A stretch of DNA of 21,337 bases from Oscillospiraceae bacterium (GTDB taxonomy: Bacteria > Bacillota > Clostridia > Oscillospirales > Ruminococcaceae). Position 1 is the stretch's first letter, and every line of letters starts with the position of its first letter. Both the position numbers and the translations under genes were made by a program. The stretch is taken from NCBI GenBank assembly GCA_009782665.1, contig WRIP01000006.1:1-21337 (forward strand), in the 5' to 3' direction. The notes beneath the pieces were generated by a model. That model searched no databases. It saw nothing but the letters and a program-made list of their open reading frames with translations, and was not told where the DNA came from. Below, piece by piece: positions 7,822 through 14,424 of the stretch.

Positions 7822-10665
7822 CTAATCCTCCCCTAACTTTAGTGTCTGGCTTATCTTGATTCTCGAGATCATGACCCCGATGATGATCATCGAAACGAGA
7901 ATTGCCGAGGTCACGATGACTCCGATTCGTAGATAGTCCGACAGATAGATGAACACACGATAGGGTGGAACCGCTTCGGAAGCGGTTACCCCGAACTCGA
8001 ACATTGGCACAAAGATATCGGAGGATATTCCCCCAATCGCCATACCTGCAAACATGGGGACAAAGGACATGAATGCCTGCTCCCACAGCAGAATTGAAAT
8101 TACCTCAAAGGTAGACATACCCATCGAACGGATAATACCCATCTGCAGCTGTCGGTTCTTGAGATCGAATACCCAATAGATCATAAAGCCGGAAACGGTG
8201 ATGATTATGGTCACCAAGAACGACAGAGTCAGAATGCCGTTCATACCTTGAATCGACGGGTTGTTCTTCATATCTACAACATCTGAAGAGGAACTCTCAA
8301 ACGTTATCAGGGTAATCTCATCCTCCACCAACTGCCGATAGATATCGGCAGAGGAGTATCCATCCTCAAGCGATAACCATACTTCGTATGGCTCGATCCG
8401 ATACATATGCTCTACCAGTTGATAGTTCATGATTATGAGATATGGAGGTTCTTCATCTTCCTCTGTGCCTTTGGGATCGTAGGAAGGGAAATATTTGAAA
8501 GAATCATATATGATGCAATCAATTACTTCAGTGTTGTTATCCCACCTCATACCGACCGTTTCACCCTGCTTCATGTTAAGCTTTTCCATGAAATTCTCCG
8601 ATACTAAAATCATATGAGGGTTGATGGTCATAGCATTCATCATATAGTTGACGCTGTAGGGATATATATCGCTTCGGTACCAGGCAACATCGGTAAATTC
8701 ATGCGGTACTATACACATAACATTGAGGTTGGGGTGCAGTTTCCCGCTTCTGCGCAACTGTGCTCGAGAGTTGGAGTAAACCTTAGTACAACTGCGTATC
8801 CCTTCCATATTTAGATACTTCTCGTAGGATGGTTCTCCCAAGAATATGAGGTCCTTTTCCTCCTTGCTGATGGGAGCCCCTTCCGGAGTAAACTGTGGGT
8901 CAGGATCGACACTTTCCCATTTTTCCCTTAGTCGTACATCCGCACCGATACCGTAGTATATGCGATCTTCATAGTTGCGGTTTATGGTTCTGGCTGCGGC
9001 AGAACCAAAGATACCCATCGATACGGTCGCGACTAAAAAGACCATGAGAAACCGTCCACGACTTCTGATTCTCGAGGTATTGATGAGTGATGAGTATATG
9101 ACCGGGGACCAGGATTTCTGTCCGATACGGAATATGAGTTCGATGATTTTCGGATAGACTCGCGCAAAGAGCAGACAACATCCAAAGATGAAGAATGACG
9201 ATATGATGAAGAGGAAGGGGTTGATGGGTGTGTCCTCTGCGGAGATACCCGCTTCGGTCATAATCTCCGAGATGTTGCTGTAGGTATATAGTCCGACACC
9301 GGATAACACCAGCAATATCACATCGATGAAGTAGCGGTCGAAAAAGGTCTTGGAGGATCGGGAGTTTTTCCGTTTGCCGGCCACTATCGAATCCTCTCGG
9401 GCTACCGATAGGGGTAGCAGCATTGACATCAGAAAGACCACGATACCCACAGCAGCATAGATAATCGACCAACGCGACAACATAATCTTAAGAGAGGTTC
9501 GACTGACAAACTCAAGGAATCCGTTAGCAGACCCAATCAATCTGCAGAACAATACGGAAAGCGGTATCCCGATACCACCAGATACTACACTGATTATGAT
9601 AGATTGATATACATAGATAGCGAATACCTGTGACTTCATAGCGCCCCGGCTCTGCATGAGTGTTCGTTCGTTTCGATCGTACTCGAACACTAAACCGGAA
9701 ATCATCACGATAAAGAAGGCCAGCAATGCAACAATGGGAATCAGCAGTACCAAAAGAAAGATATATATCTGCTGCCGTTGTACCACAAATGTTTCCAGTA
9801 TATCCATATTTGAGAGGGTGACGGTCATTGGGGTACGTATATATGAGGTCTGTTCCCATACGGTATCCATCATACCGTTTATCATATCGGGTGACAGCAC
9901 ATGATAGTCCAGTGCATAGTTCCAGTAGTAGATGCAGTTACTGGAGAGCACTCTGCTATCCGAACCCGCAAGTTCGAGATAGAGTGAATTATCATATACA
10001 TCGGGATCGAGATGGATTGAGTTATAGTCGGTGCCAAACCAAAACAGATCGTACGGGTCGTTCGGCTCAAAGACCCCGACAATACGTATCACTATGGGAT
10101 TACCATTAAGGTCCTGTACAGCTGCAATTTCATAACGAGAGTTAAGAGATAGGTTCAATGCGAACATGGTCATCGGTGTGACCATGACCTCATACTCTCT
10201 CTTGGACGGTTGAGGTCTGCGACCGTGAGTAATCTCGATGTGTTCGTTAATGTCATACAACGCAGAGAGAGTAAACCGAGTTGTTTTTTCGCTATGTCCG
10301 CCGGAATTGTCGAGTGCTAACTGACGGATGAAGATATCGGTAAACTTAAATGATTCTCTGCGTAACATATATGGCAGATCCAATGCGGAAAAATATTCCT
10401 GTTCCTGCCAGCTAAGCTGTTCATAGATGTCGGCATTGAGTTCGTTTGCTCCCGACATATATCTATATTGCACCGAATAGAAGAGAGGATGTACATTCTC
10501 TTCTATTTGACGCATCTCAAAATTCTTGGTTATCATTCGGTTTAGTATAGAATCGCAGTAGGTATATAGGCTGGAAATGAGCGCAACAGACAAAAGACAT
10601 CCTAACAAAAGGCAGGAGGTCATCCAGATGTTCTTACTCATTTTTCGTATAGCTACTGCAAACAC
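7822..10665 (-). CDS. Large FtsX/MacB-type ABC transporter permease
   Basis: 947 residues with ten predicted membrane spans, read as hydrophobic stretches at about 15-36, 298-326, 347-377, 399-420, 444-461, 483-502, 537-556, 810-832, 853-880 and 911-934. Two large extracytoplasmic domains (about 37-297 and 557-809) follow single spans, the layout of two MacB-like units fused in tandem. FtsX-type cytoplasmic elbow motifs are visible at about 334-347 (RTLMQSRGAMKSQV) and 843-851 (GIIRSMGMS). The start is GTG at 10665 with AAAGGA upstream. It sits 21 bases after the adaptor gene and 3 bases before the first ATPase. A fused permease would make the complex asymmetric, matching the two different ATPases. 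The substrate is unknown; relatives act in efflux of antibiotics and peptides or in lipoprotein and envelope processes. Confidence 0.9.
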   Translation of the reverse strand: MFAVAIRKMSKNIWMTSCLLLGCLLSVALISSLYTYCDSILNRMITKNFEMRQIEENVHPLFYSVQYRYMSGANELNADIYEQLSWQEQEYFSALDLPYMLRRESFKFTDIFIRQLALDNSGGHSEKTTRFTLSALYDINEHIEITHGRRPQPSKREYEVMVTPMTMFALNLSLNSRYEIAAVQDLNGNPIVIRIVGVFEPNDPYDLFWFGTDYNSIHLDPDVYDNSLYLELAGSDSRVLSSNCIYYWNYALDYHVLSPDMINGMMDTVWEQTSYIRTPMTVTLSNMDILETFVVQRQQIYIFLLVLLIPIVALLAFFIVMISGLVFEYDRNERTLMQSRGAMKSQVFAIYVYQSIIISVVSGGIGIPLSVLFCRLIGSANGFLEFVSRTSLKIMLSRWSIIYAAVGIVVFLMSMLLPLSVAREDSIVAGKRKNSRSSKTFFDRYFIDVILLVLSGVGLYTYSNISEIMTEAGISAEDTPINPFLFIISSFFIFGCCLLFARVYPKIIELIFRIGQKSWSPVIYSSLINTSRIRSRGRFLMVFLVATVSMGIFGSAAARTINRNYEDRIYYGIGADVRLREKWESVDPDPQFTPEGAPISKEEKDLIFLGEPSYEKYLNMEGIRSCTKVYSNSRAQLRRSGKLHPNLNVMCIVPHEFTDVAWYRSDIYPYSVNYMMNAMTINPHMILVSENFMEKLNMKQGETVGMRWDNNTEVIDCIIYDSFKYFPSYDPKGTEEDEEPPYLIIMNYQLVEHMYRIEPYEVWLSLEDGYSSADIYRQLVEDEITLITFESSSSDVVDMKNNPSIQGMNGILTLSFLVTIIITVSGFMIYWVFDLKNRQLQMGIIRSMGMSTFEVISILLWEQAFMSFVPMFAGMAIGGISSDIFVPMFEFGVTASEAVPPYRVFIYLSDYLRIGVIVTSAILVSMIIIGVMISRIKISQTLKLGED

Positions 10666-10686
10666 GCCTAATCCTTTCGAGAACCG

Positions 10687-11898
10687 TTATCGTATAATGA
10701 CAAACTCACCAACTTCAAGTCCGTCCACTATCTCAATTCGTGCAGCAGTAACCAGTCCTATTTCCACCGGTCGTTCTAAACTTACACCATCCTGATACAC
10801 CCTTACATACGCATAGGTTCCGTATCGCTGGACTGCGTTGGATGAAACGGTAATTACGTTTTCTCTAACCTGAGTATTTATAGATACAGCGGCACTGGTT
10901 CCGATGGTTATCCTATCATACGGAAGATCATCAACCTCGACCAATATGTATTGATAGTCTGAGAGGACATTGTTTATAGGGGCATCTACAGGAGTGAAGA
11001 TGACGGTGCCGGTATAGTCATCACGCATCATCTTGACATCGACTACCGTTCCTACTGCAAACTCGGTATAGAATGTATCGGAGTTAAGCGGGTCGGTGAC
11101 TAACAGTACTAGCTGTGAATCGTCGACAACGGTACATACTGTTTTTCTTGCTTCAATAAAGCTACCAATCTTGAGGTCTTCCACAAAGGTAATAATACCA
11201 TCGATGGGTGAACGTATTACCGATTTATCGAACTCTTCTCTGAGGTTTTGCAGTTTCATCTCAGCCTGTCGTAAAGATACCATCGCCTTATCATCAGCCC
11301 GATTTTCTGCTGCGATTCTCGCAGAAGTCACAGAGCTTTCGATGGAGGCTATCTTATGCTTATAGTCGGCTTCAGCTGTATTTAACTCTGATTTTGTGAT
11401 TTCTTCCTCTTCGTACTGCTTGCGTTTAGCTTTAATCTCCGCTTTAGCATTATCTGTGTCTATCTTAGCTAGTGCCAGAACTCTATCGTAGTTCTCCTGA
11501 GCAGCCTGCACCTGTCTGACTGCATTATCATAATCTATCTGAGCAGCCTGAACGGTTAACGTCTGTTCGGCAACCTGTTTTTCCAGATCAACTGTATCAA
11601 ACGCAGCAAGTATATCTCCCGCCTTGACCATCTTTCTCAACTCTATGTTAATCTCTTTGATATATCCTCCCCGCTTTTCGAAGGTTAGATTATGTTGGAT
11701 CATTGAAGTGAAACTACCGTTCTTCTGTACTCTGGTTGCAATAGTACCGAGAGTCACCTCTTCGGTGACATACTCAAACCCCTCCGGTTCGACAATGGGA
11801 GGGGGTACGGTCCGCTCTTCGTCGGGAAATAATGAACAAGCCGATAACATGTAGCAAATTACGAATAGGAAAACAACCAAACAACTCTTTAAACGCAT
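10687..11898 (-). CDS. Lipoprotein membrane-fusion (adaptor) protein of ABC efflux system
   Basis: 403 residues. The hydrophobic signal ends in the lipobox LSAC with Cys21 as lipidation site, so the protein is anchored on the outer face of the membrane. A barrel-sandwich first half (FEKRGGYIKEINI...VKAGDILAAFD) is followed by a long alpha-helical hairpin (about residues 110-225, heptad-like, rich in Ala, Glu, Gln), then the returning lipoyl-like half (SPIDGIITFVEDLKIGSFI) and beta-barrel domains. This is the HlyD/MacA/YknX adaptor architecture. The ATG at 11898 has GAAAGGTGAG upstream. It is the first gene of the operon. With no outer-membrane channel gene nearby and a Gram-positive context, it probably works like YknX as an extracellular assembly or substrate-capture subunit. 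Confidence 0.92.
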   Translation of the reverse strand: MRLKSCLVVFLFVICYMLSACSLFPDEERTVPPPIVEPEGFEYVTEEVTLGTIATRVQKNGSFTSMIQHNLTFEKRGGYIKEINIELRKMVKAGDILAAFDTVDLEKQVAEQTLTVQAAQIDYDNAVRQVQAAQENYDRVLALAKIDTDNAKAEIKAKRKQYEEEEITKSELNTAEADYKHKIASIESSVTSARIAAENRADDKAMVSLRQAEMKLQNLREEFDKSVIRSPIDGIITFVEDLKIGSFIEARKTVCTVVDDSQLVLLVTDPLNSDTFYTEFAVGTVVDVKMMRDDYTGTVIFTPVDAPINNVLSDYQYILVEVDDLPYDRITIGTSAAVSINTQVRENVITVSSNAVQRYGTYAYVRVYQDGVSLERPVEIGLVTAARIEIVDGLEVGEFVIIR

Positions 11899-12015
11899 AA
11901 ATGTCTCACCTTTCGGGTATATGCAAGCAAAAAAATACCGATACTCGGATATTGTCAGAAGAGACTACTCTAAATCAAACTATCCAGTATATGAATCATT
12001 AACACAAAAACGTAA

Positions 12016-12027
12016 TAGGTTCACCTA
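12016..12027. promoter_or_regulatory. Palindrome upstream of the efflux operon (possible operator)
   Basis: TAGGTTCACCTA is an inverted repeat (TAGGT/ACCTA with a 2-base centre) about 120 bases upstream of the adaptor start. It is flanked by CGTAATA and TAGTATAC. It could be an operator for the efflux operon, but no regulator gene is adjacent and I found no convincing sigma-A promoter on the minus strand next to it. Confidence 0.25.
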
Positions 12028-12076
12028 ATAGTATACAACACAACCAAATTTTAAGCTACAAAAAGATGCATAAAAT

Positions 12077-12104
12077 TTGACTACCTGGAATACCAATGTA
12101 TACT
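12077..12104 (+). promoter_or_regulatory. Sigma-A-like promoter pointing into a gene-less region
   Basis: TTGACT (12077-12082) and TATACT (12099-12104) are each 5 of 6 to consensus with 16 bases between them. Nothing coding lies downstream on the plus strand; the nearest genes there, the Fic pair, are on the opposite strand. A run of six T at 12161-12166 could end a transcript of about 55 bases starting near 12111. Either a small RNA or a chance match in AT-rich DNA. Confidence 0.35.
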
Positions 12105-12168
12105 ATATTTTCTGATAATTACCAGTGCATTTATTCCGAGTTTCTAATTCTGGAGTTTAGTTTTTTAC

Positions 12169-12213
12169 TTTACCGGTAAATATCGCCGGGAAATATATTA
12201 CGTGTTCGTAATA
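12169..12213. repeat. Cluster of palindromes and a direct repeat in the gene-less stretch
   Basis: TTTACCGGTAAA (12169-12180) is a perfect 12-bp palindrome. CCGGTAAATAT (12173-12183) recurs as CCGGGAAATAT (12186-12196) with one mismatch. TATTACG (12196-12202) and CGTAATA (12207-12213) form an inverted repeat with a 4-base loop. The stretch 11899-12295 contains no gene; besides these elements it holds the candidate operator, the orphan promoter and the Fic terminator. Confidence 0.4.
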
Positions 12214-12239
12214 ATCAAACTCTTTGTGAGACAATATAA

Positions 12240-12277
12240 AAAAGAAGTTCGAATGTGATAAAAACCAAACTTCTTTT
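12240..12277 (-). terminator. AT-rich terminator downstream of the Fic gene
   Basis: AAAAGAAGTT (12240-12249) pairs perfectly with AACTTCTTTT (12268-12277) across an 18-base loop. Read on the minus strand, the second arm runs into a T tract (CTTCTTTTTTATATT). It is placed just after the TAA of the Fic reading frame at 12296. Confidence 0.55.
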
Positions 12278-12295
12278 GATGAGGATTATTCGGTT

Positions 12296-12911
12296 TTACC
12301 TGCTTAACATTTCCGTGTCAAGCAGGGTAATCAATGGGTCAAAATCTTTATTGTAGGCAGCAATGTCCGCTTCTAAAAGGGCGTCTGCGTCTACCTTGCT
12401 AAAATCCAGCTCGTATTTTGCGCGGCGTGCTAGTTCCGCAAAGAAAATCCGCTGTGTGCGACCGTTACCCTCACGGAACGGGTGTAGGGTGTTAATCTCT
12501 GACATGAAGTAGGATAACCGCTTAATTATCGCGACGCGGTCAAGCCCCCTGAGCCAGTTTTCCGCTTTAAGCTTTCCAAAAATATTATCTGCATAGGTGT
12601 AAATCATAGGGGCGCGGCAAAACTCGGTTTCGCCTTTGAAAAAGAATTGACCGCCTCTTATCCATCCCGCCCATGTGTAAACTTCGTTAAGAATATAGCT
12701 GTGGATTTTCTGTAAATATTTTAGATTTAACACGCCTTTTAGGGGATCGGTGGAAATTAAGGCAATCTTGGCGATGGTAAACTCTCGTTCTATTTCTTGC
12801 AGTTTATCATTGTCCCGTATGTTGAAACGGTTTTAAATCATTTGTGTCGGGGTAACAATAGAAGTCATCGCCCTCGTATTCTACGCCACCGTACTCATAC
12901 CTCATAGGCAT
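12296..12911 (-). pseudogene. Fic-family AMP-transferase toxin, frameshifted
   Basis: The intact downstream part (12296 to about 12832) encodes a Fic domain with HPFREGNGRTQR, an exact match to HxFx(D/E)GNGRxxR, and the usual WAG...I segment upstream. Fic toxins transfer AMP from ATP to target proteins. The longest ORF with a start is only 145 residues from GTG 12733, but homologous coding continues upstream as NIRDNDKLQEIEREFTIAKI to an in-frame TAA at 12833-12835. The missing N-terminus is in another frame: from ATG 12911 it reads MPMRYEYGG...DDFYCYPDTNDLK. Joining the two needs two extra A in the 4-A run at 12831-12834 (minus strand), so an A6 to A4 loss is the simplest explanation. The gene overlaps the antitoxin gene by 17 bases. 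It is probably inactive, or makes a truncated protein from GTG 12733, which lacks a good binding site. GCG-rich codons unlike the neighbours suggest transfer. Confidence 0.8.
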
Positions 12912-13077
12912 AACTACGCGCTTTTTCGCGTATGGAGGCAAAATAGGCGTCTTTGTCTATTTCACCCTTTAATAATCTACGGACATCGTCTTCCAGCTTA
13001 CTATCGATGACAAAACCTTCGATTTCCATACTTCTCTTGGAGTTTCGTAGGATTTTTTCGATTTATTCATCACTCAT
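12895..13077 (-). pseudogene. VbhA-like Fic antitoxin with premature stop
   Basis: From ATG 13077 (AAAGGCGG upstream) the frame reads MSDE, then TAA at codon 5, then IEKILRNSKRSMEIEGFVI and on to EKARSYAYEV and TGA, 60 codons in all. SMEIEG fits the Fic-inhibitory motif (S/T)xxxE(G/N) in which the Glu blocks ATP-gamma-phosphate placement, so this is a class I (VbhA-type) antitoxin placed just before its Fic toxin, as expected. Codon 5 is probably a CAA to TAA change. An internal ATG at codon 17 could restart translation, but it would cut off the first helix. Toxin and antitoxin being both damaged is consistent with decay of the module. Confidence 0.75.
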
Positions 13078-13104
13078 ACGGCGTACCGCCTTTCTTTCAC
13101 ATAT

Positions 13105-13133
13105 ATTATTCGCCAAGCAGGTATAGAAATCAA
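13105..13133 (-). promoter_or_regulatory. Promoter of the Fic antitoxin-toxin pair
   Basis: On the minus strand TTGATT (13133-13128) and AATAAT (13110-13105) are separated by exactly 17 bases, about 28 bases before the antitoxin ATG at 13077. Confidence 0.45.
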
Positions 13134-13225
13134 GTGTTTTTCATTATTTCCCACCTGCTTTCGCCACCGTCGTTTCTCATAAACAGGACCTTATGCTTTG
13201 GACGAGGAGTGTAAAGAGTAAACAA

Positions 13226-13309
13226 TTACTGTGATAATATTTGTGACAGTACTCGGATGTAGTTATTTTGATACTCGTCATCCTCAGTGCAGTATTCTTC
13301 ATGCTCTGA
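13226..13309 (-). pseudogene. Possible gene remnant, acidic C-terminal fragment
   Basis: An open stretch of 27 codons before a TAA reads SEHEEYCTEDDEYQNNY then IRVLSQILSQ. It is acidic and helix-like, more like a real protein end than random translation, but it has no start codon. It lies in the same frame as the aldo/keto reductase just upstream and is separated from it by TAA, TAG and TAA. It may be the tail of a lost gene. The rest of 13078-13342 shows only the Fic promoter and no recognisable gene. Confidence 0.2.
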
Positions 13310-13342
13310 TTATTCCTGTACCTATTTAGCAAACTCCAACTC

Positions 13343-14278
13343 TTATTCCGCATTCACACAATCTACATTGGCAAAGAGTTGATTCAACCGTTCTATTATC
13401 TCCTCCTGCAAAGGTTCTGCCTGAATCGATTTGAGATTAGCTTGCAGATGGTCTTTGCTGCTGGTACCGGTGAGGGTGACATCAATACCTTTGGTGTGAC
13501 GACAGAACCGATATGCAGCAGGGATAATATCGCCTTCTTCATCTCTTAGAAAGTCGAGTATATCGACTGAGGCGCTGAAATTATCTCCGCCCTGTCCCTT
13601 TGCGTCAATGATTTGAAGGTTCGCCAGCAATCTTTCGCTGTCTGACAGCGCGGTCCTGACTGCAAACATACATAGAACCCCGATGTTGTTTTCCATCGTA
13701 AGCGGAAGTATTGTCTTTGCTGCTGACGGATTCAGCAGGTTGTATCCCACCATGACCACATCAAAGAGATTGTCGGTTACTGCTCTAGTCAACATACGAT
13801 GAGAGGTATCCGAACCGAACTGTTCGGTTACTCCGATGAATCGCAGTTTCCCTTGTTGCTTTGCATTTTCCAGTACCGGCATGTACTCATCAAGCGCATT
13901 GTCATAGTCGTCTTGGGTCAATGCATGCAGGTGATATATATCAATATAGTCGGTCTTCAACTGCTTCAGAGCAGACTCTAGAGTTTCGGTCAACTCTTTT
14001 GCTTTCTTTATCTTCCTCTCTTCCCCCTTATATGGAAACTTCGAAGAAAGGATATATGAATCGCGACCGATACCAACTAAACCCTGTCCTAAAGCCGGCT
14101 GGGTGCCGTAGGCAGCAGAACTATCGAAAAAATTTACTCCTAGATCGTACGCATGTCGTACAATTCCTGCGGCATGTTCCGAGCCATATCGATTCAGTCC
14201 AAGTCTCGAGTGACCTCCACAACCAAGACCTGCAATCGTGACCGCTAGACCGGTTCTTCCCAACGTTACCTTCTGCAT
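13343..14278 (-). CDS. Aldo/keto reductase
   Basis: 311 residues, the usual length for the NAD(P)H-dependent aldo/keto reductase superfamily (TIM barrel, cytosolic). The catalytic tetrad is readable as Asp52 and Tyr57 (FFDSSAAYG), Lys80 (LSSKF) and His118 (DIYHLHAL). The N-terminal LGRTGLAVTIAGLGCGG is the typical first strand of this class (L-galactose dehydrogenase/YajO-like group), and the end resembles the FGHVDSVSG tail of relatives, so the protein looks full length. ATG 14278 has a strong GGAGG at 8-base spacing. It is single and diverges from the glycosyltransferase operon; no substrate can be deduced. Confidence 0.92.
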   Translation of the reverse strand: MQKVTLGRTGLAVTIAGLGCGGHSRLGLNRYGSEHAAGIVRHAYDLGVNFFDSSAAYGTQPALGQGLVGIGRDSYILSSKFPYKGEERKIKKAKELTETLESALKQLKTDYIDIYHLHALTQDDYDNALDEYMPVLENAKQQGKLRFIGVTEQFGSDTSHRMLTRAVTDNLFDVVMVGYNLLNPSAAKTILPLTMENNIGVLCMFAVRTALSDSERLLANLQIIDAKGQGGDNFSASVDILDFLRDEEGDIIPAAYRFCRHTKGIDVTLTGTSSKDHLQANLKSIQAEPLQEEIIERLNQLFANVDCVNAE

Positions 14279-14312
14279 TTATCTTTCCTCCTATAGTATA
14301 TTTTCTACCCCC

Positions 14313-14342
14313 ATTATATGTTCATCATCTGAAAATATGCAA
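14313..14342 (-). promoter_or_regulatory. Promoter of the aldo/keto reductase gene
   Basis: On the minus strand a perfect TATAAT (14318-14313) lies 18 bases downstream of TTGCAT (14342-14337, 3 of 6) and 34 bases before the ATG at 14278. Confidence 0.5.
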
Positions 14343-14362
14343 TGAGTTATCGATTCCTGTGA

Positions 14363-14391
14363 TTGAATTAAGAGGATATATACAGTAGAAT
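14363..14391 (+). promoter_or_regulatory. Promoter of the glycosyltransferase operon
   Basis: TTGAAT (14363-14368) and TAGAAT (14386-14391) are separated by 17 bases, with the ATG 33 bases further on. The promoter is back-to-back with that of the aldo/keto reductase in a 146-base intergenic region. Confidence 0.5.
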
Positions 14392-14424
14392 AGAAACACA
14401 AGTAGATATCTCAAAAAGGAATCC

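Noticed and set aside
8969..9904. Several 60-170 codon open frames inside the large permease gene, on both strands
   Set aside because: The permease frame is continuous with clear membrane spans and FtsX motifs; the others have low-complexity Ser/Ile/Arg-rich sequence without domains.
11899..12295. tRNA, CRISPR repeat or transposon end in the gene-less stretch
   Set aside because: No cloverleaf, no regularly spaced repeats and no paired terminal inverted repeats with target duplication could be found by eye.
13078..13190. Open frame ending in KERRYAV with TGA overlapping the antitoxin ATG
   Set aside because: It has no good start, its 38 codons resemble nothing, and it contains the Fic promoter; probably chance.
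13226..13345. Reassignment of TAA/TAG to glutamine
   Set aside because: All long genes here end at domain-appropriate TAA or TAG codons and contain none internally, so the standard code is in use.
13861..14241. 126-codon open frame on the plus strand opposite the aldo/keto reductase
   Set aside because: It is antisense to a gene with an intact catalytic tetrad and has no recognisable feature or binding site.
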